Below are positions 52,833-62,644 of a stretch of 64,000 nt of DNA, one piece after another. The notes beneath the pieces were generated by a model that was not told the origin of the DNA, ran no database searches, and was given only the letters and a program-made list of their open reading frames with translations. Numbering within the stretch: the stretch's first letter is position 1; each line of letters starts with the position of its first letter. The position numbers and the translations under genes are program-made. Source of the stretch: Ariolimax columbianus (lineage: Eukaryota > Mollusca > Gastropoda > Stylommatophora > Arionidae); assembly GCA_036924085.1 (NCBI GenBank), contig JAVGWX010000011.1, positions 25,768,476 to 25,832,475 of the forward strand. The letters run 5' to 3'.

Positions 52833-53445
52833 GATCTATAACCGAACATGGACATTATTTCAATAGTTCATCCATGATGACACATTTTGGAAAAGCTACC
52901 CCAACACGTGATCCCAGCCGACATTATCTGCAATGAGACTTGCTTTACAGTTTTGACCAGACGGGATCTGGTGCAGTCACACTTACAACAGATCATGTCA
53001 AGCCCAACCAGCTGGCGTGTACGTTGGTAGGCAGCTGCAATGACGCCAGTGGTATGCCTGCGAACCTATAATGACAAATAAACGCTCCAGACCCAGTGTC
53101 TAATACCACTCTTGACACTTCTAGGTGTGGGTGTAAATTTATGAAGTTATTGATTGAGAATTTGTGTATCCTGGGGTCATTCGAAAACAAGGACGCCTAG
53201 TGGTTGTGGCGGGCGGCAGGGCGGATCGTTTGTGTGGGGGGCGGCAGGGCGGATCGTTTGTGTGGCGTAGCGGTTATAGGTTGTTCATTTAGTCGTTGTC
53301 TGCTAACATTTCGCTCTGTTGGTCTGCTACAATTCGTGTTTCTTTACAACTAATTGTATCCTTTTAAAAAAAATAAAGATACAAAGACGTACACCGCATT
53401 TTGTAAACTCGATCATCCGTACACAACCCCATTGAGCCCATTACG
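52833..53445. other. No recognisable gene; short 39-bp duplication at 53205-53285
   Basis: GGGCGGCAGGGCGGATCGTT plus TGTGTGG occurs twice in tandem. Otherwise nothing is supported. Confidence 0.4.
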
Positions 53446-53449
53446 GGGA

Positions 53450-53670
53450 CTCAGTGGTTTCGAGGTAAGGTGTTCGCCCGAAATACCGTAGGTCGCGTGT
53501 TCAAATCACGTGGATCTTCTGGTAGAAATTCCTCTGATCTCTGGGTAGTGAGATCGGACCCCCGTGTACGGTGTCGAGCACGTTAAAAACCCCTTGGCAG
53601 TTGGAGATCGAAAAGAGTAGGCTTAACGGCTGCTGCCCGGACAAAATTCACATAAAACCCTTGTTATTTG
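53450..53670 (+). mobile_element. SINE-3 copy, best head
   Basis: GGGACTCAGTGGTTTCGAGG (A-box region), GTCGCGTGTTCAAATCACGT (B-box GTTCAAATC), GATCTCTGGGTAGTGAGATC, GCACGTTAAAAACCCCTTGG, CAGTTGGAGATCG, CGGCTGCTGCCCGGAC. Confidence 0.82.
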
Positions 53671-53684
53671 TACCTTTCCTTAGG

Positions 53685-53795
53685 TGGTTTGTAAAGAGCA
53701 GCTATCTATGACGCCTAATTGGCTGCGGGTCCACTTAGCTCTAGTGTTCGAGTCTACTTAAATAGACTCGCACATCTGTAAAAACCACTCTCAAA
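53685..53795 (-). repeat. Element Q fragment
   Basis: GGTGGTTTGTAAAGAGCAGC, CTCTAGTGTTCGAGTCTACT and AAATAGACTCGCACATC match 18640-18720. Confidence 0.65.
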
Positions 53796-53865
53796 GAAAC
53801 TGGTTGTATTCATATTTTGTAGAGTCTTTTAAACCAGTATAAAGTTGTTAAGTTAAGTGTCGTTA
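53795..53865 (+). repeat. LINE-L 3' UTR fragment
   Basis: AAACTGGTTGTATTCATATT, TTTTAAACCAGTATAAAGTT and GTTAAGTTAAGT match 58290-58348 after the LINE-L ORF. Confidence 0.65.
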
Positions 53866-53964
53866 TTCCTCACGTACTATCTCTTGTGTTTTTATATGTC
53901 TCACTCTGTGTTTCAATGAATATTAAACTGTTTATAACTTGTATTTGACTGCTTTAATACCATC

Positions 53965-54850
53965 ATCATCATCATGTAGCACGTCCTTGACAGATCGTCG
54001 CTCAAATCACAGCCGTTCGATAGGAATATCGGTCAGAGGTCAGTATACCCGCCTGGTGCATGCTCATGTTTAGGGTGTCCTTGATATCTCGATCAGAGGT
54101 CAGTATACCCGCCTGGTGCATGCTCATGTTTAGGGTGTCCTTGATATCTCGATCAGAGGTCAGTATACCCGCCTGGTGCATGCTCATGTTTAGGGTGTCC
54201 TTGATATCTCGATCAGAGGTCAGTATACCCGCCTGGTGCATGCTCATGTTTAGGGTGTCCTTGATGTCTCGATCAGAGGTCAGTATACCCGCCTGGTGTA
54301 TGCTCAAGTTTAGGGTGTCCTTGATGTCTTGTGTCTGTCCACACCTTGGTCAGTCTCTTCCTTGTCTTCCTAGAACAATGCCGCCCAGAACTACTTTTTC
54401 CAGTCTGGCATGGCGCTTGATGTCGCCGAAAAACCCTAGTTTCCGAGACATTACGTGGTTTATAAGCCAGTTCTCTTTGCCACTTCGATTTTGCAGGATG
54501 GTTTTATGTGCTATTTTCTTTATCCAAGGTATTTTGAGAATTCTCTTGTGGCATTTTGTCAGGAAAGCCCTGATCCTCTTTCTCAATATTTGTGTGATGG
54601 TCCATGTCTTGCATCCGTACACTGCCACCTGGAATATGCATGTCCTTAGGATCTTCAATTGTAATTCTTTGTTAGTATTGTGTTACACATTTCGCATACT
54701 ATTCAGTTTCTGCATCGTTACGGGCACGCGTCCCCTTATTTCCCTTACACAGTCCCCATCGTATTGTTATTAAAGAGGCAAGGTATTCAAAGTAATCCAC
54801 GTGTTCAATTTCATCATTACCAATAGTGATTTCATATAATTTAAATGAAG
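53965..54850 (-). pseudogene. LINE-M 3' portion with an in-frame 20-codon array
   Basis: Minus strand from 54850: YMKSLLVMMKLNTWITLNTL (decayed EYLGS region), QYDGDCVREIRGRVPVTMQK, then frame 54658-54350 with KILRTCIFQVAVYGCKTWTI, RAFLTKCHKRILKIPWIKK, KENWLINHVMSRKLGFFGDI and KRHARLEKVVLGGIVLGRQG. Then frame 54307-54002 has DIKDTLNMSMHQAGILTSDR in tandem, about five times. This 20-residue block is where other LINEs carry the single W-DNIK-WTG..-DR segment. The ORF end and an (ATG)n tail (CATCATCATC at 53966) follow. Relative: 1-390. Confidence 0.82.
54045..54330 (-). repeat. 60-bp minisatellite inside LINE-M, about 4.7 copies
   Basis: TCAGAGGTCAGTATACCCGC, CTGGTGCATGCTCATGTTTA and GGGTGTCCTTGATATCTCGA repeat with an exact 60-bp period and almost no differences. 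Confidence 0.95.
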
Positions 54851-55535
54851 TACAAATAATTCAATAAAACCAAATTCAAGGACTTTTAGTGTCTGTATTG
54901 TATTTATTTTAGCAAATCATTGAACGCAAAATTAATCATATTCTCTGATTCGGGGCGTACTACAAGTAGGCCAGCCTTAGAGGTATTTGAAGTGTAGTGT
55001 AGAGTATTCTATTTTAAGGGTCCAGTGATTTCGATGTTTTTACGAGAAAACAGATGATAGTATTACAAGACAGTCGCTGTTCTGGAATGCTAAAGGCAAG
55101 AGAAGTAGAAGGTAGGAGGAGACCTAAACACTCGCGAAGAAGGAAACCGAAGCAAACTTGAAAACGGCGGAAAAGGCGCGGTAGTTGCTGGGAATGGCGG
55201 AAGGAAGACTTGGCAAGTCTTTGTTGAGGGCCTATACTCCACAGGGAGTTGAACGGTTCTGATTGATTGATTGGTTTCCATATTTTCTTTTTTCCTCGAA
55301 TAAGGTGGGTTATGTTTATCTTAGTGATAACTTTGTTATGTTCGTACTCTAGAACGAGTTGACGATTACAGTGCATTACATGTATACATATGTGACAATG
55401 GAGTTGTGATTCGCTTTACCTACATTCTCTCATTTCGTACATGCTCTATAGCCAAATTTTACTAGGAGGCGGTGGGAGGGGTTGAGAATAAAGAGAGAGA
55501 AAGAAAATAAGAAATAGATAGAGATAGATAGACAT
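54851..55535. other. No recognisable gene
   Basis: Minus frame 55376-55014 (120 codons) shows no motif. A GATTGATTGATTGG run at 55262 resembles the SINE-3 tail. Confidence 0.4.
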
Positions 55536-55539
55536 ATAA

Positions 55540-55592
<53 letters not shown>
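55540..55592. repeat. (GA)n microsatellite
   Basis: An uninterrupted GA dinucleotide run followed by TAGAGGGG. Confidence 0.95.
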
Positions 55593-55593
<1 letters not shown>

Positions 55594-55684
55594 GGGTTTA
55601 AAACGAGAGAAAAGTTATATCAAGGTAGAAAAAGAAGTGTTGACAAATACTGGAAGACATAACTTCCTAAAACTTGTTTGTGGG

Positions 55685-56392
55685 TGTAGTAGCAGTAGAA
55701 GTAGTAGTAGCAGTAGTAATAGTAGTAGTGATAGTAGTATTAGTAGGATTAATGGTAGAAGTAGTGGTACTAGTAGTAATAATATTAGTAGTAGTAGTAG
55801 TAATAATAGTTGTGACAGTAGTTGTAGCAGCAGTACCAGTTGCTGAAGTAGTAAGGTGTAGTATTAGTAGTAGTAGTAGTAGTAGTAATAGGAGTAGTAA
55901 TAGGATAAGTTGTAGTACTAGTGGTAATAGTAGTGTAGCAGTAGTTTTGTAGGAGCAGTAGTAGCAGTTGTAACAGCAGCAGCAGTTGTAGTAGTACTAG
56001 TAGCAGAATCAGCAAGGGTAGAAGTAGAAGTGATAGTAGGGGTAGTACCAGTAGTATTAGCAGTAGTAGTTGTAATAGTAGCAGTAACAAAAGTAGTAGC
56101 AGTTGCAGCAACAGCAGCAGTGGTAGTGGTAGTAGTAGCCGTAGTAGTGGTAGAAGCAGCATGAGCAGCAGTGGTAGTAGTATAAGTAATAGTGGTAGTA
56201 ACAGTAGTATTATCAATAGTAGTTGTAGTAGTAGTTGCAGCAGCAGTTACAGTAGAAGTAATAGTATTGGTAGTAGTAGTAACAGAAGTAGCAGTAGTAA
56301 TAGTATAGCAGTAGTAGCCTAAGTGGCAGTTGTAGTAGTAATAGAAGTAGTAGTACTAGTAGTAGTACTAGTAGTAGTAGGGATATAGAAAG
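55685..56392. repeat. (TAG/CAG)n triplet array, about 700 bp
   Basis: AGTAGTAGTAGCAGTAG with frequent AAT, GGT and CAG variants. It keeps the triplet phase over long stretches, giving valine-, serine- or leucine-rich frames with no gene-like features. Confidence 0.92.
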
Positions 56393-56394
56393 AT

Positions 56395-56482
56395 ATTATA
56401 TTAATAGAGGGAGGGGAGAGGTAGAAAGAGAGATAGATAGAGAGAGAGAGATCAAAAGAGAGAGAGAGAGGAATAAGGAAGG
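56395..56482. repeat. GA-rich stretch
   Basis: GAGGGAGGGGAGAGG and GAGAGAGAGAG runs. Confidence 0.8.
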
Positions 56483-56499
56483 ATGGGATGGAAGTACCG

Positions 56500-56680
56500 T
56501 GTGTCATAGCAGTCTGGCCAACAAGGTGGGGATGGACGCTGCTATCCCCTTGATGATGAGCTTCCTAAGGATCCCTGCATTTCACTATGGTCCGTTTTCT
56601 CAAGAGCGCCTTGTGATGTAAGAAGTAGCACTGTAACCCATCACCTCAATCAATCAATCAATCAATCAATCAACTCTAAG
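56500..56680 (+). repeat. Element P fragment with (TCAA)n tail
   Basis: AGCAGTCTGGCCAACAAGGT, GGGGATGG, AGCGCCTTGTGATGTAAGAA and GTAGCACTGTAACCCATCAC follow the element P order but diverged; (TCAA)n follows. Confidence 0.5.
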
Positions 56681-57194
56681 ATTCCGTGGAGCGTATGTCT
56701 TCAACAGATGCATCCAATTGTTGACCTGTTCATATCTCTTGAAATGATTACGTCACAATAGATGGAGTAGCCCGATCCATGCACGGCCTACCGTAGTCGC
56801 CACGTAGAATATGATTGGTAGGTTACATCGTTGCTCTTCTAAACTCCCCTTTCAAGCCGCGGTAACACTCACGAGTAAAATTAACGCGGTACTAGTGGTT
56901 TCCACAACAACGAAATGGAGTTTGCTAGTTTCATAAACAACCCTCGACAGTCGCTTTTTACTGCCATAAGATAAGCAGGTATTGTCCCATTTCTGGTGGA
57001 ATATAATATATACAGGCTGGGGGTAGCCATACCCATGCTCAACCCTCCTTAGTCACCTTATGCGGCATGCCTGACAGGTTTCAGTGAAACTATACCTTGC
57101 TCCCCATTCGGGCCACGGTAAAATTCAGCAATATTTGTGAGTAAGTTAGTAAAATGACACAAGACAATTATGTGGGTTAATTTGTTGTTCTGCT
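56681..57194. other. No recognisable gene
   Basis: A stretch near 57045 (TTAGTCACCTTATGCGGCAT) loosely resembles the 3' side of element Q. Otherwise nothing was seen. Confidence 0.35.
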
Positions 57195-57204
57195 TTAATA
57201 CAAC

Positions 57205-57482
57205 GGCTCTGTTCTCCTTCATCTTCTTCTTCTCTTCTTCTCTTCTTCTTCTTCTTCTTCCTCTTCTTCTCATTCTTCTTCTTTTTTCTTCTTCTATGTT
57301 CAGGTTTTTTTTCTTTTTCTTCTTCTTTTTTTCTCTTTCTTCTCCTTCTCCTCTTTCTCCTTCTCCATCTTCTCCTTCTTTCTCCTTCTTTTTCTCCTCA
57401 TCTATCGCCTTCTCATCTTTCTTCTTCTTCTTTTTCTTCTTCTTCTTCTTCGTCGTCTTCTTCTTCTTCTACTTTTACTTTC
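57205..57482. repeat. (CTT)n pyrimidine-rich array
   Basis: CTTCTTCTTCTTCTTC with T-runs and TCC variants. The plus frame of F, S and L codons is not a gene. Confidence 0.93.
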
Positions 57483-57954
57483 CGCCTTCTGCAATGAGTT
57501 CTATTATTTTCTTGCTTTTTATCTTATCCATTTTCTTATCCTTTCTTTTTATCAAGATCATCAAATTGATCATAAATCACCACCATGCTCTTCATAAACA
57601 ATCAACATTATCATCAGATCCCTATTATTCTCTATGTGCCATTCCGATCGTCTTTGGCGACCATACGCTTGTACAACACTTATGCTTACCTTTCTTGTAG
57701 GAAGACGGACACAAATCCATTGATAGTCTGCAGTTAAAAATATGCCATTGTCGTTATGTCCTGTTTAACGTCGAACAAAATCATTCCACCAAGAAAATAA
57801 ACATATCCAGAATGTAGCTGATGCCAGCATATTCCGGACATGATCCGAGGATTGTACCTGGAAGATTAAACAATGGACGTGACAAAAACTGAACGTCAAC
57901 ATGTAGAAGCAGCTACTAGAGGCAAAAAAAAACATACTCAATCTAGTTTCTACT
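57483..57954. other. No recognisable gene
   Basis: No motif. LINE-L coding similarity begins near 57965. Confidence 0.35.
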
Positions 57955-57959
57955 ACAGA

Positions 57960-58350
57960 GGAAAGTATGATTGAAAACGTTACCGTTGGGGAACTGTTCG
58001 GTTAGACCTAGATTGGAGTACTGTGTACAGATGTGGAGTCCTTGTCGTAGAGGAGATATAAAGATTCTGGAAAGGATACAAGGAAGAGCGACAAAGGTGA
58101 TTGTGGGATTACAGAATTACAATTATGAGGAAAGACTCCAGATTAGATATTAGGAAACATTTTTTTAGTCAGAGAGTGGTGAATGCTGGGAATGCATTGC
58201 CACAGGAGGTAGTGGAGGCAGGGACAATTAATGCATTTAATAATAGATTGGATGCGTATAGCTTTTATAGCAGGGAAATGTAAATGAAACTGGTTGAATA
58301 CAGACTCTGCATAGTCTTCTAAACCAGTTTAAAGACGTTAAGTTAAGTCG
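57960..58350 (+). pseudogene. LINE-L fragment: end of a reverse transcriptase ORF with internal deletion
   Basis: Frame 57971-58153 reads VRPRLEYCVQMWSPCRRGDI, KILERIQGRATKVIVGLQNY and NYEERLQ; frame 58101-58283 reads RLDIRKHFFSQRVVNAGNAL, PQEVVEAGTINAFNNRLDAY and the end. In the family these blocks are separated by about 60-90 residues that are missing here, so an internal deletion joined them near 58140. The RPxLEYCVQxWSP..VQRRATK signature is that of L2/CR1-like LINEs. The 3' UTR after the stop (ACTGGTTGAATACAGACTCT) recurs at 53795-53865 and 52752-52832. Confidence 0.8.
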
Positions 58351-58585
58351 ATAAACATGAACACACGTTCGGATCAGTTCATTGCAGTCACACATACATG
58401 AGACGCCTTCTTTGGCGTTCCTCATCATGACACGGACGTTTTCTTACGTCATGGTTAGCTATAAAGTTTTGATTATATGTATGTCACAACGGTCTGAGTT
58501 ATGGGACATACTGTTCATGACCGAGTCAGGCACAAAGAGGAGTGACCCTAAAATCCATTTTGAAGATTCATTCATATAGTCCATA
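58351..58585. other. No recognisable gene
   Basis: No motif seen. Confidence 0.3.
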
Positions 58586-58593
58586 TTTTAGTT

Positions 58594-58885
58594 CATGAAC
58601 AAGGTTTACATGCGTATAATGCGCATCTAAACCCCATAGAGCTTGTGGGAGCTAAAGTAAAAGGACAAGTTTCCGAACAGAACAAGACATTTAAATTGTG
58701 TTGAAGTACCGACACTTGAGTACCTTTCAAAAACAGACATTCCGTTCTGGAAGAAGTGTGTTGAACATGTGCTTCTGGAAGATAAATAGTACTGGTAACA
58801 AGATGGATTACAATTTGTCTATCCAGTAACAACTATCAACCTTTTTGAATCGACAGATTCGGAATCATTCATATAATCTTTTGTG
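58594..58885 (+). pseudogene. DDE transposase C-terminal remnant (IS630/Tc1-mariner superfamily type)
   Basis: Plus-strand readings: AYNAHLNPIELVGAKVKGQV (the NPIE motif with the last acidic catalytic residue), SEQNKTFKLC, a stop, VPTLEYLSKTD in another frame, then WKKCVEHVLLEDK, a stop, YW, a stop, QDGLQFVYPVTTINLF and ESTDSESFI. The order NPIEL-W-KVKGxV..TFKL..WxKCxEHV..YW is known from invertebrate DDE_3-type transposases that differ from the mariner at 32965-34195. No catalytic domain upstream and no terminal repeat were found. Confidence 0.6.
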
Positions 58886-59268
58886 GACATACTGATTAGC
58901 AAACTTGGATGACTTAGCGTATGCTTATCAAAACAATTAGGTGTACATACAATGACAGCAAATATATTTCAAAATTCAATCGCTTTAAGCAACATAAATT
59001 GATACAACCTTGGGGACTAATGGTGACCGAAGGGCTGTACTAACTGTTGTATATTGGTGCCATTTTTACAATTGTACGTAGAGGGTAACACAAACAATCA
59101 ATTTATCTATCAAGACATTAAGGAGATACGCACATGAACAAAATACGACGAGAAATTAAGCTGCGTACTGTAAAATTTAAATCTAATGCCATTTCTTAGG
59201 AATGGTTCTGAAAGATCAACAGAAATCGTCGATGTGCAAATTTCTTAACATCTATGGACTAATATTAA
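58886..59268. other. AT-rich region, no recognisable gene
   Basis: No motif or repeat seen. Confidence 0.35.
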
Positions 59269-59271
59269 TGT

Positions 59272-59537
59272 GGAGCCTCGTAGCGCAGTGGTTAGCGCGC
59301 TGGCTTCGCATCTGAGTGGTCCTGTGTTCATTCCCCAGTTGAGGCGGTTTTTTCAGACCGCAATTGCTCCCAGGTCGACCCAGCCTTAAATGGGTACCGG
59401 TTCAGTCCGGGAAGTAAAAGCGGCGAGGGAGAGGAGATGGCTACCGCCCTCATATAGCCGAGCCTTTGAAATGTGAGATCGCTAACACCTCACACCCCTA
59501 CGGCAGTAATGCTATGGGATACTTTACTTTACTTTAG
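59272..59537 (+). mobile_element. SINE-4, full-length copy
   Basis: Head TCGTAGCGCAGTGGTTAGCG (A-box TAGCGCAGTGG) and a degenerate B-box (GTGTTCATTCCC), then CAGGTCGACCCAGCCTTAAA, TGGGTACCGGTTC, the GGCGAGGGAGAGGAGATGG body and a (CTTTA)n-like tail (TACTTTACTTTACTTTAG). Confidence 0.85.
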
Positions 59538-59539
59538 CG

Positions 59540-59645
59540 TCATGGATATTCTAAGGCTGTATGCGAAAAATCATTTGGATCTGACATGGCATTTTATAGA
59601 AAATCTTCGGGTCTTATTTTTTGAATGAAAAGACGGTCTATAGTT
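59540..59645. other. No recognisable content
   Basis: Short spacer. Confidence 0.3.
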
Positions 59646-59649
59646 AGTA

Positions 59650-59925
59650 GGACGCTTAGCTTAACGACCCCGAGCTGACACGACCATTCTCTACCTCCAT
59701 GTGTCTATCCTTGATAACAAGCTGCAAAATGGCAGACTGGCTAAGGAAGAGGGATCGAAGAGGGTAGGCTAACCCGGTACCCAAAAATGCCATGCTCAAG
59801 TAGCATGTGTCGAACCGACAGGTACAAATATCGCAGTCAAGCTGTAAACTACGACAGGTCACATTCCGTTTTCCGGACTAGATCCTGCTACTTGCGAAAC
59901 CATTTTCACGGCTTTTTAGAAGAAG
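59650..59925 (+). repeat. Element X, unexpanded A-type unit
   Basis: GATAACAAGCTGCAAAATGG, one copy of GGCAGACTGGCTAAGGAAGA plus GGGATCGAAGAGGG, TAGGCTAACCCGGTACCC, TATCGCAGTCAAGCTGTAAA, CATTCCGTTTTCCGGACTAG and ATCCTGCTACTTGCGAAACC. It is the reverse of the 17890-16845 order with no arrays. Confidence 0.78.
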
Positions 59926-59929
59926 ACGC

Positions 59930-59930
<1 letters not shown>

Positions 59931-59979
<49 letters not shown>

Positions 59980-59985
59980 AGAGAG
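59931..59985. repeat. (GA)n microsatellite with G-run
   Basis: GAGAGAGAG run, then GGGGGGGGGA. Confidence 0.95.
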
Positions 59986-59989
59986 AAAG

Positions 59990-60370
59990 ATACAGCGAGA
60001 AGGGAGAAGAGAGACTTGCAAATAGATGTATAGACATATTAAACACACACCATTGATCATGACTGTTGTCGGGTAATTCCCATTTTTATCTGCTTTCGTG
60101 TGCTCTTCCCATGAAACCCCAGATGTCTTCGTTTCTTCTATTGTATCTCCCAAGTGATCATTGACGTCCACGTTATTCTCTTGTCCGGAAGGTACCAGTC
60201 CAGCAAATCTCTGGTTATGTTGTTAGTTTTCACTCATCTCAGTAACATTGATATCATTTCGTATGAGAGATTTGAAATTCACTAACAGCTTGTAAGGTCA
60301 GTCCGGGCTTCCTCCTATAGCTCTCTCTGGCAGCCTTTCAGGAGAACCCAGGATTACCATCATGTCAATA
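59990..60370. other. No recognisable gene
   Basis: Minus frame 60171-59878 has no motif. Confidence 0.35.
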
Positions 60371-60371
60371 T

Positions 60372-60660
60372 TCATCTTCTTCTTCTTCCTGTTCTTCTTC
60401 TTCTTCTTCTCCTTATCTTTCTCCTTCTCTTTCTCCTTCTTTTCCTTCGTTCTGCTACTCCTCCTTCTGTCCTCCTTCTTCTTCCTCTTCTTCTTCACCT
60501 TCTTCTCCTTTTCTTTCTCTTTCTCCTTCTTTTCCTTCTTCCTGCTACTCCTCCTTCTCCCCTCCTCCTTCTCCCCTCCTTCTTCTGCACTCCTTATTCT
60601 TCCTCTTCTTCTTCACCTTCTTCTTCTTCTTCTTCTTCTTCTTCTTCTTCTTCTTCTTCG
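60372..60660 (-). repeat. (CTT)n pyrimidine-rich array, probably an expanded LINE-O tail
   Basis: CTTCTTCTTCTTC is purest at its right end (60616-60659), next to the LINE-O 3' end, and more degenerate to the left. On the minus strand this is LINE-O followed by (GAA)n, as in LINE-B. Confidence 0.88.
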
Positions 60661-60663
60661 ATC

Positions 60664-61145
60664 AACATGTTATGCTTCTAGCCTGGTGATGTTCACCAAG
60701 GAGACTGTGAGTTTCAAGTCTTCGCCGGTCCTCCACCTCCACGGTTTTCCGAGCATGGTCGCTCCCTCACCTCCCCGGGACAGACTGCCTCTCTTTGGTC
60801 TGTATGAGTGGGGTAGTCTTGCAGGATATGTTCTGGCGTTTGCTTGGGTGCTCCGCAATCTCACATGACGATGTTTCTAAAAACCCACTCTGTGGAGGTG
60901 GGCTTTGAGTTTGCAATGTCCCGTTCTGAGTCTGAAGATCAGTGTCTGTCCTTCTCTGCCACATTTGCCTAAGCTGTCACTTTCTGGCTTGTATTCACTG
61001 TGACTGCTCATTTCCCTCAGTTATCCCTGGAACCCCCAAGCATATTTTGTACATGACCTGGCTCGCCGCTATCCAAGGATCTGTAGTGATTGCCTCGCAC
61101 TTTTCGATTTCGGCATCAAAGATGTCTGCATGTTTTCTGTCGATT
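60664..61145 (-). pseudogene. LINE-O 3' fragment: linker and zinc-binding C-terminus
   Basis: Minus-strand readings: DAEIEKCEAITTDPWIAASQ, VMYKICLGVPGITEGNEQSQ (weak), then GREGQTLIFRLRTGHCKLKA, HLHRVGF and, after a shift, DCGAPKQTPEHILQDYPTHT and DQREAVCPGEV. The FRLRTGHxxLxxHLHR..CxCG...EHILQxC order is the C-terminal module also seen in LINE-B and LINE-C. At least two shifts; RNase H was not recognised. Confidence 0.6.
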
Positions 61146-61179
61146 TCTCTCCAATGTCAGTCAAAACTAAATACATCTG

Positions 61180-61955
61180 AGGTAATATCATTAAAATCTA
61201 AATGCTTCTTATACGAATATCAGTAACACCTAAATACTTGTCAGGTAATAAAAGTAAAAATTAAATGCCTCATACACTAATATCAATACAAACTAAATGC
61301 CTCCTACATTAATATCAGCAAAAACTAAATGCCTCCTACACTAATATCAGTAAAAACTAAATGCCTCATACACTAATATCAATACAAACTAAATGCCTCC
61401 TACACTAATATCAGTAAAAGCTAAATACTTCTCAGGTAGTATCAGTATCAACTAAACAGTTCTCACGTAATATCAGTAAAAACTAAATACTTGTCAGGTA
61501 ATATCAGTAAAAACTAAATACCTGTCAGGTAATATCAGTAAAAACTAAATACTTCTGACACGTAATAGCAGTACAACCGAAATGCCTCTTACACTAATAG
61601 CAGTAACACCTAAATATTTCTCAGGTAATATCAGTAAAAACTAAATACTTCTGACTCGTAATAGCAGTACAACCGAAATGCCTCTTACACTAATAGCAGT
61701 AACACCTACATTCTTCTCAGGTAATATCAGTAAAAACTAAATGCTTCTTACACTAATATCAGTAAAAACTAAATACTTGTCAGGTAATATAAGTAAAAAC
61801 GAAATACTTCTGACACTAATATCAGTAAAAACTAAATACTTCTGATACTAATAGCAGTAAAAACTAAATACGTGTCAGTTAATATCAGTGAAGACTAAAT
61901 ATATCTTACACTAATAGCAGTAAAACCAAAATACTTCTCAGATAATATCAGTAAC
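61180..61955. repeat. 31-bp minisatellite, left block, about 25 copies
   Basis: GTAATATCAGTAAAAACTAA plus ATACTTCTCAG with variants (ACACTAATATCAG, GCAGTAAAACC). It continues at 62645-63150 beyond an insertion. Confidence 0.92.
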
Positions 61956-62644
61956 AAAATGAGTAAGATGGCCGCACCTTAGTGGCTGCGCTCTCGACTC
62001 TCTCCGGTGTTTGTGTCGAGTTATCCGATGTTTGGTGGTTCCTGTTCGGATTATATTTCACAACTCCTTCACGGGGTGGTAGCAAGGAGTTTATTCTGTT
62101 GAGTTGATGTGCTTTCGATCGGTTGTTCTGTTTGTTAGGCTGCATTTCGTTGCATATCATGCCTGACTCAAGCCGCGGGAAACCAGTTCATGATGGAGGT
62201 CAACGTTCCGCTTAACTGCACACCAGAAATTAGTCCAGATTATCACTACTCAAGGACATTTCTGCTCAGACAAGTCGATTTGCTCCTGTCCGCCCCTCCT
62301 TCCACCGGAGGTTACACGATACCTATCCCAACCTCGTATTTTCAGCACAGCAACGGTCACGATGACCAACAGATGGACACAATCAGAAGCCTCGGCGGCG
62401 GGACACGTAAAAAAAAAGGGAATTTGACACGGGCATACACGGAGAGCTTGACATACACATTGGTCTAACAAACTCCTCGTGGACCTCATCCCAAGGCTGC
62501 GGTGTACACTGCTCCACCTAGGGGAGTCTGTAGAGATTTCGGTGGACACGCTACGCATGAACACATCCTCAGTAATTGGTCATTGTAGTGGTCGATCGAC
62601 GCAACGGGCCTTTGACGCGAATATTATTATTATTATTATTACTA
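61956..62644 (+). mobile_element. Unclassified 690-bp retroposed insert with (ATT)n tail
   Basis: Non-repetitive sequence splitting the 31-bp array. It starts AAAATGAGTAAGATGGCCGC and ends GCGAATATTATTATTATTAT, a tail like that of LINE-A. An open frame at 62190-62468 (MMEVNVPLNCTPEISPDYHY, then TFLLRQVDLLLSAPPSTGGY and SLGGGTRKKKG) resembles the start of a LINE ORF by style only, so this may be a 5'-UTR/ORF-start plus tail derivative. Direct repeats cannot be defined because both flanks are the array. Confidence 0.5.

Noticed and set aside
54060..54773. 237-codon plus-strand open frame
   Set aside because: Antisense of LINE-M and its 60-bp array; no domain on this strand.
55637..56216. Serine- or leucine-rich frames as a low-complexity protein
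   Set aside because: Translation of a triplet microsatellite in several frames.
57170..57700. 176-codon open frame rich in F, S and L as a membrane protein
   Set aside because: Caused by the CTT array; no start context or domain.
62190..62468. 92-codon frame as a host gene
   Set aside because: Lies inside an insertion with a retroposon-type (ATT)n tail; more likely transposon-derived.
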